Below, in pieces: positions 24,902-36,585 of a stretch of 64,000 bases of DNA; the first letter of the stretch is position 1, and every line of letters starts with the position of its first letter. The notes beneath the pieces were generated by a model that was not told where the DNA came from, ran no database searches, and saw nothing but the letters and a program-made list of their open reading frames with translations. Made by a program: the position numbers and the translations under genes. Origin of the DNA: Macrotrachela quadricornifera (lineage: Eukaryota > Rotifera > Eurotatoria > Philodinida > Philodinidae); contig JAJEKB010020889.1 of assembly GCA_022393335.1 (NCBI GenBank), positions 385,135-449,134 on the forward strand. The letters run 5' to 3'.

Positions 24902-26120
24902 CAGAGATGGGAACGGTTTGGATTTTTGAAAATTTAAACCGAACCGAAACAGAAACTCCGAAAACCGATCCGAACCGAAACCGAAGGACTTTTGGGGTGA
25001 GTTGAATCAAACCGAACCGAAACCGAAACGTCTAAAATCGAACCGAACCGAAACCGAAACGTCTAAAATCGAACCGAACCGACTTAAAAAGACGTTTTCA
25101 AAAATCCTACAAAATATAACTGACACTACGCCATGTGCGCCATAACTTGAACGTCTTATTTCAGGTATTTGCAACTGTTGTAAATATCTTTTAGTTCTTG
25201 TTTAGTTCTAAATTGTCCACGTTCAAAATGCTTACGTTTATAAATATATTTTGTGTAGAAAAGAGCAAAAACTACTAATAACATAAATACATGTAAAAAA
25301 TATAAACAAAATATTTCAACGTTCATAAATATATTTACTACAGATTATTTATTGTTTTTGAATATTTTCTGAATATATATTTCGAATGACTTTTGGAATA
25401 TAATACCATTTACTGTTGTAGGAGTTAATCTGGAACGTTTTCCCGTCATATCTACATGATACGAATTTATCAAAAAATTTACTTTTTTTTCTTATTATTC
25501 ATTATTGCAGGGACTCCAAAATATTTGTAACAGCCTGACTTTTTATTTTTAACACCAAGAACAGTCTATTCATTTTTAGTGATTTTTAAATTAGTACAAA
25601 TAGTTTTGGAAAAATGATTGAGAAATACGTGATCAATTTAATAAATAAGTAGTTGAGGAACATGATGAGGAAGATGAATTAGAAGATAAAACAATTTGTT
25701 GAGCATTAATAGAATTAGATTAAGACTCAAGATCAATAAAATCATGTGTAGATAGTGGTGCAGGAATATTCATCTTATCTTAAATTGATCTAGTATATTA
25801 TAACTATAACTAAAAGCATGAAAATTCTTTTTCTACATTTCATATGTTATTATTATATATGAGACTGATTTTCTAAAGGACGGGAAAAATTCATAAATAC
25901 TCTTATACTTACGAACGATATGTTTTCATTATTCGCATTCTTTCCTTTAAATCTCTATATTATGTAAGAAAAGGAACCGGTTTAGGTAGCTAAAATTTTA
26001 ACCGAATCGAAACCGAAAACTCTAAAATTAAACCCAACCGAAACCGACATTGGTTTGGAAAGTTACGAACCGAACCGATTGGTTCGGTTCGGCTCATGAA
26101 CTGATCCGATCCCATCTCTG
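24902..26120. mobile_element. Non-autonomous hAT-type DNA transposon with intact 8-bp target duplication
   Basis: The ends are CAGAGATGGGA and TCCCATCTCTG, the hAT-type CAG..ATGGG terminal inverted repeat. They are flanked on both sides by the identical 8-bp duplication TTTCCTAC (24894-24901 and 26121-26128), the hAT length. Subterminal regions are packed with repeated CCGAACCGAAACCGAAA units at both ends. The interior is AT-rich; around 25632-25780 an acidic reading frame (VVEEHDEEDELEDK, several stops) may be decayed transposase. No intact transposase exists, so it would need enzyme supplied in trans. Confidence 0.88.
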
Positions 26121-26703
26121 TTTCCTACGTAATATTTCTCTTTTTCGCTTTTAACTCCTTTCTAATCATCATATCTATAACTATTTTATTCCTATTGATT
26201 TATTAGATTCTTTCAAAGAAATAATAGAAAAACGAATGAAAACTGTTTGATATCGCGGTTAAATGAATGTGAAGTTCATGCCTTTCTTTTTAAATTAGTA
26301 TAAAAAAAGCTTGTCAGCGCAGCCCTTTTAGGGCTAAAATGTGGAACTCACATATTCATATAAGCTAGGAGCTGTGTTACTGTAAATGTTTTATAATGTT
26401 AGTGCTCTACATTGATAGATATATATTTACAGCAAAGCTTTAAGGTGGAAGAGAACGATGATAAAACACAGGAATCATTTATTGCGTCGTGTCTGCTGCA
26501 ATGGGGATGTATTTTTGATAGAGATATCTGCAATGAACACCTGTCTGTAATTGGAGCTGGTCTGTAAGGGGAGAGCTCGAAAAGTGTCGACTTAAAATTT
26601 ACATTCACTCTTTTTCTTCGAAAAAATATAGCCACGCCTGTCATATCTGCGACGATCATGAAGCGTTGCTAAGGAAAATTTGTACTCAATGACCTCTGAC
26701 CAC

Positions 26704-26772
26704 GGTTGCTATGGAAACTGTCTTTTGACCTTGGTTGCTATGGAAACTGTCTTTTGACCTTGGTTGCTAAGG
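26704..26772. repeat. 29-bp direct repeat (2.3 copies)
   Basis: Units begin GGTTGCTATGG at 26704 and 26733 and GGTTGCTAAGG at 26762. The first two copies are identical, pointing to recent duplication. Confidence 0.8.
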
Positions 26773-26782
26773 ATGTCTGTAA

Positions 26783-26799
26783 GGGGGGGGGGGGGGGGG
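26783..26799 (+). repeat. Poly-G tract (17 G)
   Basis: Seventeen consecutive G within the composite repeat block. Confidence 0.9.
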
Positions 26800-27182
26800 A
26801 GCCGCAAAACTTCGACTTAAAACTTGCACTCACATTTTTCATATGTGAGTTCCACAAAAGCTTTCAGCGCAATCCCTATGGGATTAGAATGTGAAACACG
26901 ATATAACTGTTTTCGCTGTCGGCGACAGACTGTGACGCTACTTTTGGCTGTCGGTCACAGTCTGTGACGCTGCCTATGGATGTCGGTCACGGACTGTGAT
27001 AGTCTTCTATTATCAAAATGTACTCGGTGACCTTTGATCCTGCTGATCACGACCTGTGATGATCTTCTCCCATCAATATGTACTCGGTGACCTTTTGCCC
27101 TGTCGATCACGGTCTGTGGCATTGATTTTGTCTGTCGATCACGGTCCGTGACAAAGGTCATCGAGTCTGTCTGTCATGGTCT

Positions 27183-27204
27183 GGGGGGGGGGGGGGGGGG
27201 GGGG
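27183..27204 (+). repeat. Poly-G tract (22 G)
   Basis: Twenty-two consecutive G on the same strand as the tract at 26783, near the right edge of the composite block. Length may be unreliable because of sequencing error at homopolymers. Confidence 0.9.
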
Positions 27205-27263
27205 TCCAAATTTCTACCCCTAAACACTTCAACACTCTTTCAGATCGTGTTTCACAAAAATAA

Positions 27264-27697
27264 TAGACTACAGACAAATAATTTTGTCACTATTATAATT
27301 TAACAAATCACTTCATGATTTATAATAAGTTGAAACTTGTCTAATAATTACCTTACTACGAATACGACAGCCAAAATGTTGCCGTGATATGAAAATCTGC
27401 GTTATCGACATATCCCATCAGAAAAATCTATTTTGAGATAGGAATTAAATTTAATATAATTTGACCTCCACCTAAGATTCTAAGGACAAATGATTTTGTG
27501 TCTATAATAGTTTTTTCATGGTTTTCAACTATTGTTCTTTTATTCATAGCTTACACATATAATACTAGTGGTTCTGCAGAAAATCTACATTGAACCTACT
27601 TCTAATTTAATTTTCCATTAAGACATGGAAGGTGGTACTTCTATCATCTGCTCCTGAATTTATAATAGATAAATGAATACTCTTATTCTTATGAGGA
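27264..27697. other. Spacer, nothing recognised
   Basis: AT-rich sequence between two repeat elements, without ORF or repeat that could be supported. Confidence 0.4.
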
Positions 27698-28280
27698 AAC
27701 CGTCCAAAGTGATACGTTCCGATTTCCTTCATTTATACATCATTCGATAGAGACCTTTGAGCTGGTAGAAAGCCCAAAAGGATATTGGCCATTTTCTTAA
27801 ATTTTCTGCCCATTCCTAGATATCTATTGGAAAAATCAAATTACGTAATTTTGGCTTGAAGGTTTGCTTAAAAATACATACAATGACCCTTAGAATAATC
27901 CGAAAGTTTCAGGCAAAAGAAAATATTCTGTTCTTGAGATACCGAATTTTCAAAAGAAACCTCGCTTACCACAATTAGGTCATACAAGCCGAGTTCACTT
28001 GGAAACTCAATATCTCAAGAAGAGAACATTTCTTTTATCTGAAACTTTCGGATTATTCTTGAGGGTCATTAAAGCTATTTATAGGTAACATTCCAAGCAA
28101 AAATTACGTAATTTGATTTTTCCCATAGATATCTAAGAATGAACTGAAAATTCGATAAAATGGTCATAACCTTTGAATGAAGAGGATTCGACCGTATCCT
28201 ATCAGGCTTTTTACTAGCTCAAAGACCTCTATCGAATGATATATGAATGTAAAAAATGCAGAATATCACCTTAAACGGGT
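27698..28280. mobile_element. Foldback element (~583 bp long inverted repeat)
   Basis: Two arms of roughly 270-290 bases face each other around 27989. Landmarks: ATCATTCGATAGAG (left) against CTCTATCGAATGAT (right), and AATAATCCGAAAGTTTCAG (left) against CTGAAACTTTCGGATTATT (right). Arms differ at scattered sites, so the element is not new. It carries no ORF. No target duplication was identified with confidence. Confidence 0.8.
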
Positions 28281-28285
28281 ATCCC

Positions 28286-28512
28286 GAAAGATGCTTCCCG
28301 GACACTTGCTCCCCGCACAGATGCGGGTGTAGCCGCATGTCTGAGTGAAGGTGAAGGCGCATATGAGGATGGGGACGTAGGTGTGGGTGAGGGGGAGACA
28401 TAGAGTGAGTTTTGGTTTTGATTGTGGTTAGATATGGGCCTGGAGAGCAAATGACGCTGAGGGAGGGGGGGGGGCAAGTGTCGCGGGAGCAAATGTCTGA
28501 GGAGCATCTTTC
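28286..28512. mobile_element. Small GC-rich element with 28-bp inverted termini
   Basis: Positions 28286-28313 (starting GAAAGATGCTTCCCGG) and 28485-28512 (ending GAGCATCTTTC) are inverted copies with four mismatches in 28. The 227-bp body is purine-biased and richer in G than its neighbourhood, with a 10-G tract at 28465. It abuts the foldback element. Class unknown. Confidence 0.55.
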
Positions 28513-30764
28513 ATGGATTCCCTTGAACGATTTTCTTGTTAGCTATTCAAAAACATACCATTTTCCAAATTAGATTTACCTCAAAATGAATATCAAAGTT
28601 GGCCCGACTAATTCTACAACCTCCTCACGATATACACAGCTACACCTATCCAACTCACTCTGCCATGAAACTAAAGAAAGTGATCAAAAAATTACTACAA
28701 TTTTTTAACCAAAACTATCATGTTCACCTGGAAATCGGAAATTGAAAGTATAAAGTCTTGCGATCAAAGATTCAAACAGACTATGTAGTCTAGATGACTG
28801 TCTGTAATTCTTTTAAAACATTTTCAATGGAAAACTGCATTCCTTGAATAAAAAGACAGTTATGAAATGATTTAGTGGACACATTTTTTATAGAATAATA
28901 TGAAAATGAAATTTTCCTCATTTTTAATCTACATCGCCACAGCTACAAAGGTAGACGATTGGGTTTGAAGATGCTCTACTCTCACTAGATCGAAAGGCTT
29001 GACACTTGGAAAGGCTGAATTTAATCTTTCTATTCCAAACAAAACTTCTAGCAACGGCACAGACAATTAAATAAAATTTGTTTGTTGGAAAGAAATGGAA
29101 AATTCAGATGTCTTCGATGACAATTATGACAACAAATTCCAAGAAAGGCTTACTTTTATTTGAACAAGACCAAAAAGAAAGAGTATAAAAACAAAATTCA
29201 GTAGTTTTTATTTTTTCAATTCATTCAGGGAGAGAAATAACGAAACAATCGATGTTGTGAGGTTTACAATGTGCACCTCTCAGCTATCGAAAAGGTTTCT
29301 TTTGACAAAAGTAAACAATATTGATAGCTTTGAGTAAGAGCATTACTTTTTTTTGTTCATAAAATAACTTTTTTGTTTCTTGTCTGATCAGACAATTGCT
29401 TATAAAACATCAGAAAATTTGAAAGTATTACAACAGTAAGCGGTTTAAGGAATCTTTTTCAAATTTATCTCGAACATAAGGTGTCATTCAATCGCTTTTA
29501 CTGGTTTTTTATAGCATAGAACAACATCTTTGAGCAACTATTAACTTTTTTGAGAAGGAGAAGGAGCACAGTGAGCAGTAAGAAAAGGTCGGGAGCAAAA
29601 AGTATTTCGAGTATTTCGGATAAAATTTTTTGAGGAGAAACGTTTTAATAACAAGTAAATATGCGTTTCGTAGCGTGCTTACTTGGCTTTCATATGAGAT
29701 TTTATTGAGCTTTTCTTTTGCACTTCATGAAGATGAAAAAATTAGATATTAAGGAAAAATGTTTAGTCGCGTGGCTGCCTACTGTGAGTAAGGAGGGAGG
29801 GTGAAAGAGAGCAGACCAGTTACTCGAAAGCTACGACGAACTGGTAGCCTTTTCATATTATATTATGGAATAGTTTAATGTAGAAGTTTCATTTATTGTT
29901 AAATTAAGACAATTACCACTAATAGCTATGCACTCATACTGACCTTACCTGATTCAATCATTTTCAATGTCTGTTTCTTGTCAGTGATCGAATATGATAA
30001 CGACCAACACCAGGAATGATTCAAATCCGCGAAATCAAGCTGGAAATTTCTGATCTGTAATAGTCTCGGTCCCTATCTAAATGTTAGCAATCTTTTTAGG
30101 AAGTTCCTGCAAAAGTTTAAAAGCTCTCAAAAACAATCACTGCCTTGTCTGGGCTCTGTCTTGTCTTCATTTAAAAAGCTTTTCGATCAGCTTTCTCGAA
30201 ATTTACGTTGTTTTGCCGCTTCCTGTGTGATTATCGATAAGATCTTCTACTTTCATCACAGGCGAATCGTACTATTGGCATGTGAAAAATTACAAAAAAC
30301 ATGACATACACGTTAGTCATACCGTAAAAGTGGCAGGCACAGATAGACTGAATTAAACTACAGTCTATCGTCGGTCGGTCAGACCTAGATAAAGTAGGTC
30401 TATTTGGAACGTAAGTCATGATCCTCAGCAAACCATAAGTAGGATGCCTGAAAAAGGATTTATGAATTATCACTACCACTCTTCAGACGAACCGGCAAAA
30501 TCATATAAGTCCTATTTGAACAACAGTGTAAAATTCATGTACATACTGTTAAATATCAGCTTAAAAACGACCAGATATATTCTGAAGATAGAAATTAATA
30601 AGTTGTTCACTCAGTATTTAGACGCAACATCGAAAGCTAACAACATAAGGTATAAAGAAGGGTTGAGTAGTCATAGAAATTATGTAGAAATGAGGTTGAC
30701 AACGTTACAAATATGATGTGTAAAAACCATCCAAATAACCTGTGCATCATAGTGTACTAGGGCT
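28513..30764. other. Gene-poor stretch, nothing recognised
   Basis: About 2.2 kb of AT-rich sequence. The ORFs at 30231-30479 and 30444-30716 overlap on opposite strands and have no family features. No RNA gene or repeat array was seen. Confidence 0.45.
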
Positions 30765-31050
30765 CGAAAAGTTGTGGGTATTATGCCTGAGACAATTTTT
30801 AAAGCCCTTAGATATTATGGTTGCAAAGACTTGAAAATTTATCAGTACTACGCACGAGGTGGTCTCTACAAGTCACATACATAGTGACTGTGATTGCAAA
30901 CTATTAAAAAAGTTGTGACTATTATGGTCGAGAACACCTCTAAGAGTCACAGATATCAAGATCGAGAAAAACTCGAAGATTTCTGATTATTATATGCGAG
31001 GAAGTCTTGCACAGCCGTTAGATATCATGGCCAAATATGGTTCAAAAAGT
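30765..31050. repeat. Degenerate tandem array (~55-60 bp unit)
   Basis: Phrases like AGTTGTGACTATTATGGTC, AAGCCCTTAGATATTATGG and AGCCGTTAGATATCATGGCC recur at approximately 55-60 base steps. They look like reverse complements of phrases in the array at 24330-24655. Confidence 0.4.
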
Positions 31051-32252
31051 ACCTGATAATATCCTTAATTATTTAAGTTCTAATTAAGTGTACTAATTAA
31101 TTAATTCTTATTTATTTACAGGGAAACGTATTGCCTTAGTATCATAACTTTTAAAATATGAAAGATGTTTCAATGGTAAAATATTAAAAGGTAAATGAAT
31201 TCGAACTCACATTTTTTGACCTACGCAGGTCGAACAACCAGATAGCAAATTCTTATAAGAATTATACGCCTGATCATATCTGATCTAATAAGACCAAACG
31301 AAAAACGTACAAAGATCGCGGTCTCTGATCTCTTGCAAATATTCTGTTATGTGGTAGAATGCCATTGTGATATTTCATTAAAACTAATACTCGCTTAAAA
31401 TCTCACTAAAAATTTCTAGTGAAAATAAAGTGCATATAGAATTTTTAAAGAAAATGTGGTGTGATCTGATGCAAGATTTCAGAGTCCGCAATTTTTGTTA
31501 GATTCTTATAGATTTCGTTCATATTACAAGATCTTATGAGATGTTACACGATGTGACATCAGATATTTTGACTTGGGTAAATTATATCAAACAAGTCTTT
31601 ATCCAGAATGAAAAAAATATAGAAGAATTTGAAGAAAGAAAAGGACAAACTAATCGATTGAAAACCGATTCCATTCTGGTTCATTTGGTTTAATAGTCTA
31701 TACAGAAAAAGAGCAAGACAGATCCATTGTGGCAAACTGTGGATTCTAATTTGATTGCTTCATTTTGCCCATATGAAGTGAACCATAGTTTTTTAGTTAG
31801 TATGTTTAGTTCACTTCTTATGACCGTGAATTATTTATAAATATTATTTCAATATACAATAGATACCAATTTTGAAAGATTTCACTAAGAAAAAAAACAG
31901 TTATACGTACCTTAATATGTTTTCGAATAGTTTAAAGGGTAATGAAGAAGAATTTTAGAACATTTAGTTATATACCACCGTGTGCTTGTGTGACACTGGG
32001 TTTTTTTTTACATATCTACTGCAAACACAGACATTTTTTCTATTCTGTAAGTTTTCGAAACAAAAGAACGCTTTTATAAGTAAAAAAGAAAAACAAACTC
32101 ACGAGTTAATGTTCTCGCAAGAGAACATATTTGCATATTCAAGCATTTTAGTGTCTATCTTTTGGCCATAAATTGCCCTCGATGAGGTATGAAAAACCTA
32201 AAAAGGATCCATCTCCTCACGCGTTTATTCTTGAAATATCGAATCTTCAACA
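31051..32252. other. Gene-poor stretch with a small inverted repeat
   Basis: AT-rich with no gene. Around 31770-31820, ATGAAGTGAACC and GTTCACTTCTTAT form a short inverted pair; ATGAAGTGAACC also occurs near 24275. Nothing else could be supported. Confidence 0.35.
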
Positions 32253-32837
32253 TATGAAGGTTGTTTCACAAGTTCTGAAGCACTTTTAAAATGTTTCGTT
32301 CGCGCGTTTTACAAAAGCAAACTCTTTGAAAATTTGATAGATTATTGACAGTACTAAGTACTAAATTATAACAAAGTCTCAAGTCTATAGCTTGTACTAT
32401 AAATGAGAACCTGTAGCAACACCGAGATTTACTATTATTTCAATTTTTCATATTATCTTCAGATTGTGCAACATGTTTTATTTTGTCTATATCTCATCTG
32501 GAGAAACCATGAACATAAATCAAGAGGGATTTGTTATTTTAATTTTTGTAGAGCTTTTCATGGCACATATTAAAAAAAATTTCGAGATTTTAACAAGTAT
32601 CTAAATTGAAATATAAACACTTTGCCAGACCTGAAATACAAGAAAATTGAAAAAAAAGTATATGTCGGTGTTGCTACAAGTTTTCATCTATAGTGCAAGC
32701 TATAGATCTGAAAGTTTGTCGTTATGTAGTACTTAACATGTCTAATAATGTGCTAAAGTTTCAAAGACTTTTGTTTTGTTAAAAGCGAGAACGAAACATT
32801 TTAAAAGTGCTTCAGAACTTGTGAAACATCCTTTATA
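32253..32837. mobile_element. Foldback element (~585 bp)
   Basis: Arms of about 170-175 bases (32253-32426 and 32666-32837) are inverted copies. The phrase GTTTCACAAGTTCTGAAGC (left) matches GCTTCAGAACTTGTGAAAC (right) exactly, and CTGTAGCAACACCGA (left) partly matches CGGTGTTGCTACAAG (right). The spacer holds the phrase GTAGAGCTTTTCATGGCAC (near 32551), one instance of the motif that recurs in other foldbacks of this window. No ORF. Confidence 0.8.
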
Positions 32838-34789
32838 ATTATGATTAAAAAACTAAAATTTATTGAATGATACCATTTGTATTTACTTGTTTATGAATAG
32901 TGCTAATATAATTACAAAAAAATTGATATTATACTCTAATTCTGTACAAAGTATTTTTGATCATAAAAATAAAAAAATAAAATTGATAAACATGTTATCT
33001 TTATGAAAATCTTCTATTTTCATATTGAATATTTTATTTTTTATGGAAGATGAATTCGATTTATTTTTAATATTTCATATTTTTATAATTATTCATTGGA
33101 AATTGTAGAATTTTTCCCATTGTATCTTTTAGTACATTTAATTTGTTTTTAATGGGACAAAATAAATAATGACAAAAATGCAACAGAAAGTGCAGCCGTT
33201 TATTGTATCCAGTTCGTTAATTTTTACAGTTTTAGTATGTTTTCAGTTATAATTTTTTTTAAAACTATCTCGTTTGGTTTTTCACTATAACCATATATGA
33301 TTCCGTAGAAAAAAAAAGAATTTTAAAGATAAAGCAAAAAACTTTTGAATTAATGATTTTTATTATTTTATTTTATTTGTTTGACATTGAAATATTTGTG
33401 AATTATGTCAGTTTTTTGAATAAAGAAAGCAATATTTTTTTAAAAATTGTTTTCTGTCGAATTGATTTTGATGTTGATAAGAAAGCAGCAATTCGTTGAG
33501 TTAATCGAGAATGATTTGGACTTTGAGAATATTGTTTTACATGTGATAGAACTAAGATTAATAGGAAAGACAATAAGAATGGCAAATAATTGAACTTCAA
33601 ATTATTCATCTGATCAGAATATTTTTTTCAATTTGTTTTCAACCCATGAACAAAAAACGAATCTTCAATTTAATTTTATCATTAGTCGATTTTTCATCAA
33701 AGAGTAAACAAAATATTTATTTCTAAATAGTGACAAATGCTCGGATGAAGTTGAAATTTTGATCAATATCCAGATGAAAATTCCTGTTCAAATTCTAAAT
33801 AAGATTTTTTGAGAAGAAAAGATTATTTTCATTCAGATTGGATTTTGTTTTCAATATTTCTGATCTTTTGAACTAGACAATAAAATTTCTATAAATGTTG
33901 AGTGATTGAACATTTGAAATTTCTGTTAATATATTACACGTTTTCATTGTTCATCATAATAAATTTCAATAAAAAGTTTATTTGTTGTGAATAGAAAATT
34001 AGTTGTTTGAAAAAAATAGACAACTGATCGATTGCAAATTTATTTTCGTTATTAACCGAAAAATAGTGTGCTGATACGTCGCAACCAATGAATTATTTTT
34101 CGTCATCAATAAGATTAATTTATGAATCATAATAATATTCTCGAAATTAGAAGGAGAAACAGATATTTGAAAAACTTAATGTGTAGTTTATTGAAATATG
34201 ATAGAACATTGTTCGAAATTCAATCAATATATGCTTTAACAACATCTTTAAATAGGTGTTCTTGGTTTGCTCTGCATTAATCTTTTGATATGAAGAGGAA
34301 ATTATCCATCGATACGTTAAAATAATAGCAATTCCTATAAATTATTTCTTGTAGATCTATTTAAATCTAATGTCAACATTAGAGAAGAGTAAAGATATCG
34401 ATTCTCATATTTATTAAAGAATTTCTTTTAGATTACCGCTTGTTTATCAATCTCAAATTTCAATTCTGTTTACATCAGAATATTGTTAACATTTCAAATA
34501 TAGAACATAATAAGAGTTTCACTTATTTTTTAGATAATAAACATGAGATTATTGTTTTTGTTTTTCTATTAAAAAGTTCTTCTGATAGTCGACATGTAAA
34601 CGAGAAGATTTGTTTTTAAATTGAACTAGATTATCATCGATAATAATAAATGAACTATTCAAAAAGTATTTTGAACAGAAAAGAATTTCTATTTCTTCTT
34701 AATGTTTAAATCGATACAATCTAACGATAATTAAGTTATAGGAACAAATGAAGAAAAATATCAAAATATTTTATTTATTTTATAGTAAT
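32838..34789. other. Gene-poor AT-rich stretch
   Basis: Apart from the possible peptide ORF at 33403-33609, nothing but AT-rich sequence with homopolymer runs. Confidence 0.4.
33403..33609 (-). CDS. Possible small secreted peptide
   Basis: A 68-residue ORF with a start ATG and a strong signal-peptide-like leader (NYLPFLLSFLLILVLS, about residues 7-22). The rest is Ser-, Lys- and Arg-rich with no cysteine, of neuropeptide-precursor size but without clear repeated peptides. No family is recognised, and the region is otherwise empty, so chance is a serious alternative. Confidence 0.25.
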   Translation of the reverse strand: MNNLKFNYLPFLLSFLLILVLSHVKQYSQSPNHSRLTQRIAAFLSTSKSIRQKTIFKKILLSLFKKLT

Positions 34790-35704
34790 ACTAGCGGAAG
34801 TACCCGGCGTTGCTCGGGAAATCTCCATAATGAAAACCTACCATGTCAGAAAACGACAGAAGGTGTATAGTGGATGTGCTTCAGACCTCTTCTTTAATTA
34901 TTACTACATATCCCGCCGTGCATACACTCACATTCATTCTTAAACTGGATAATTCAGCAAATAGTGTAGGGGTGTGCGTGTCTTTCTCTTAACCCATACC
35001 TGTTGCCATACTTTATACCAATACCCACTGTAAAAAAGTGACACTAAGAGACAGATATTCCAAAAATGGCAGCAAATGCTCTGAAGTTTTTGAAAGATTG
35101 GTGAAAATTGCAATATATCTTAAACTGTGTGAAATTTCACCTCAACCCTCCCGCCAATCATCTTGAGCCCCTCTCGATCTCTCTTAGGGCCTAAGAGTAT
35201 GCCATGAAAGGTTGGCACCGCTAGCTCGTGCAGTGTCAAAATGCATAAAAAACAGACAGACAGACACAACTTCTTTATACATATATATTATGAGTTATTA
35301 GTAATGGAATTTTTGTCTCACTTGTTGCCTTCTTCATTCGATGGTTATTTTCATTCATATTGTAGCTCTTCATTTTACACATTCTGTCCGTTTTCTTCGA
35401 GTATCCTAAAGTGTCCTGTGTGCACGACAAAAAGCACAGGTTTTTATACAGTGTCGTTCTTTAATCATTGAGGAACAATTATACGTACCAATTCTCTGGA
35501 ACAGGCATTTACTGTAGTAAATCCAACAATAGGCGAGGAAAAATCCCTCTCAGGGGAAATTTTTGGATCGAAAACCATCCTATGACCTTCCTCTGGACCT
35601 AGGGAAGTATTGTGGAAAATTTGGTGACGCTAGCTTTTACCGGGATTGAGTTATAAGCGAACAAACAAACAAACAGACAAACTTTCTTCTTTATATATAT
35701 AGAT
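34790..35704. mobile_element. Dispersed repeat of probable retroelement origin, two 3' ends in tandem
   Basis: It begins ACTAGCGGAAGTACCCGGCG followed by TTGCTCGGG, a phrase found in dispersed repeats of many invertebrates. One 3'-type end occurs at about 35245-35290 (ACAGACAGACAGAC, then CTTCTTTATACATATATAT) and a second, similar end at about 35660-35704 (AACAAACAGACAAACTTTCT, then TCTTTATATATATAG). Two copies joined or one internally duplicated. No reverse transcriptase is present. The class (non-LTR, SINE-like or other) is not settled. Confidence 0.55.
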
Positions 35705-35949
35705 CTTCCACAGTTTCAATATAAATTTACTGAAAGAATATTCAAAATTGATTAATTATTCATTTGATAAATACTTTAATTAGCTATTGATATTTATTTT
35801 TGTTGTTGTTGTTGTTGAACTGCTATGATTGATTAAAACAATGTTTATTTCTGTATTCAACTTAATGTAATTATTTCATGGATTGTTTTATTCTAACGAA
35901 AAGAATAGATTTTATATTCTATTTACAGATATCCAAACGTAGTGTCGGT

Positions 35950-36585
35950 GGTATCTTGTTTTTTATAGGATAATAGAGAAAATGACGCTCTAATATTTTA
36001 TATTTGAAGATGACTCTTTAACTAATAACACAATAATAAAACAGAAGATAAAACTAATTGGTTATATTTTGCATTTCAGTTTTGAATTATTTAACATGCT
36101 GTATTAGAGAATAAAATAAGCAAGCACAATATGTAGTGTGAAAAGCTCTACAATTTCTACAAGACTGCTTCTTTTATAGTTGCAATTTTTTAAGTCATTA
36201 ATTTTCGATTGTACAAAAACGAAATTTTTTGTTATACACGATGCTTATTTCATTCTTTTATTTAAAAAAAATCAAATTACATTACAAAATACAGTATGAA
36301 AAGTTCTATAATCTACAAAGCAAAGCTTATTTTAATTGTTTAATTCTTGTTTTAAAAAAAAGCAAAATTTTTTGCAATTTTATTTTATTTTCTAATACAA
36401 CGTATCAAGTGATTGAAAGCTGAAATACAGAGCATACCCATTTAATCTATTTTAACCGATAGTTAAATTTTTAACAAAAATTATTTCTATCTTTTATTTT
36501 ATTACTGTGTTATTAGTTGAACAGTGATCAAATCACAGAAAAATAGAGCGTCGTTTTTTCTATTATCTTATAAAAAAAGATAACT
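35950..36585. mobile_element. Foldback element (~636 bp)
   Basis: Left start (GGTATCTTGTTTTTTATAGG, then ATAATAGAG and GACGCTCTA) mirrors the right end (TAGAGCGTC, then CTATTATCTTATAAAAAAAG). Inside, GTGAAAAGCTCTACAA (near 36138) and ATGAAAAGTTCTATAA (near 36296) are copies of the shared foldback phrase. Arms are diverged and AT-rich. The ORF at 36229-36423 is chance. Confidence 0.65.

Larger units (their letters stand above)
26290..27263. repeat. Composite repeat block with minisatellites and inverted segments
   Basis: An inverted pair TGTGGAACTCACATAT (near 26340) / ATATGTGAGTTCCACA (near 26840), a paired phrase AGCGCAGCCCTTTTAGGGCT / AGCGCAATCCCTATGGGATT, and a second inverted pair GTGAAACACGAT (near 26890) / ATCGTGTTTCAC (near 27245) frame a set of tandem units. 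Between about 26915 and 27180 a phrase like TGTCGGTCACGGTCTGTGA recurs about seven times. Long G tracts interrupt it. It is more GC-rich than its surroundings. The end phrase CTCTTTCAGATCGTGTTTCA recurs at about 47249. Confidence 0.6.

Noticed and set aside
24738..25010. 90-codon minus ORF
   Set aside because: Half of it is translation of the hAT subterminal CCGAACCGAAACC repeats.
26706..26894. 62-codon ORF with poly-Gly
   Set aside because: It reads through the 17-G tract and the 29-bp repeats; translated repeat only.
28379..28400. Telomere-like GTGTGGGTGAGGG
   Set aside because: Only one or two imperfect units inside a small inverted-repeat element; no array.
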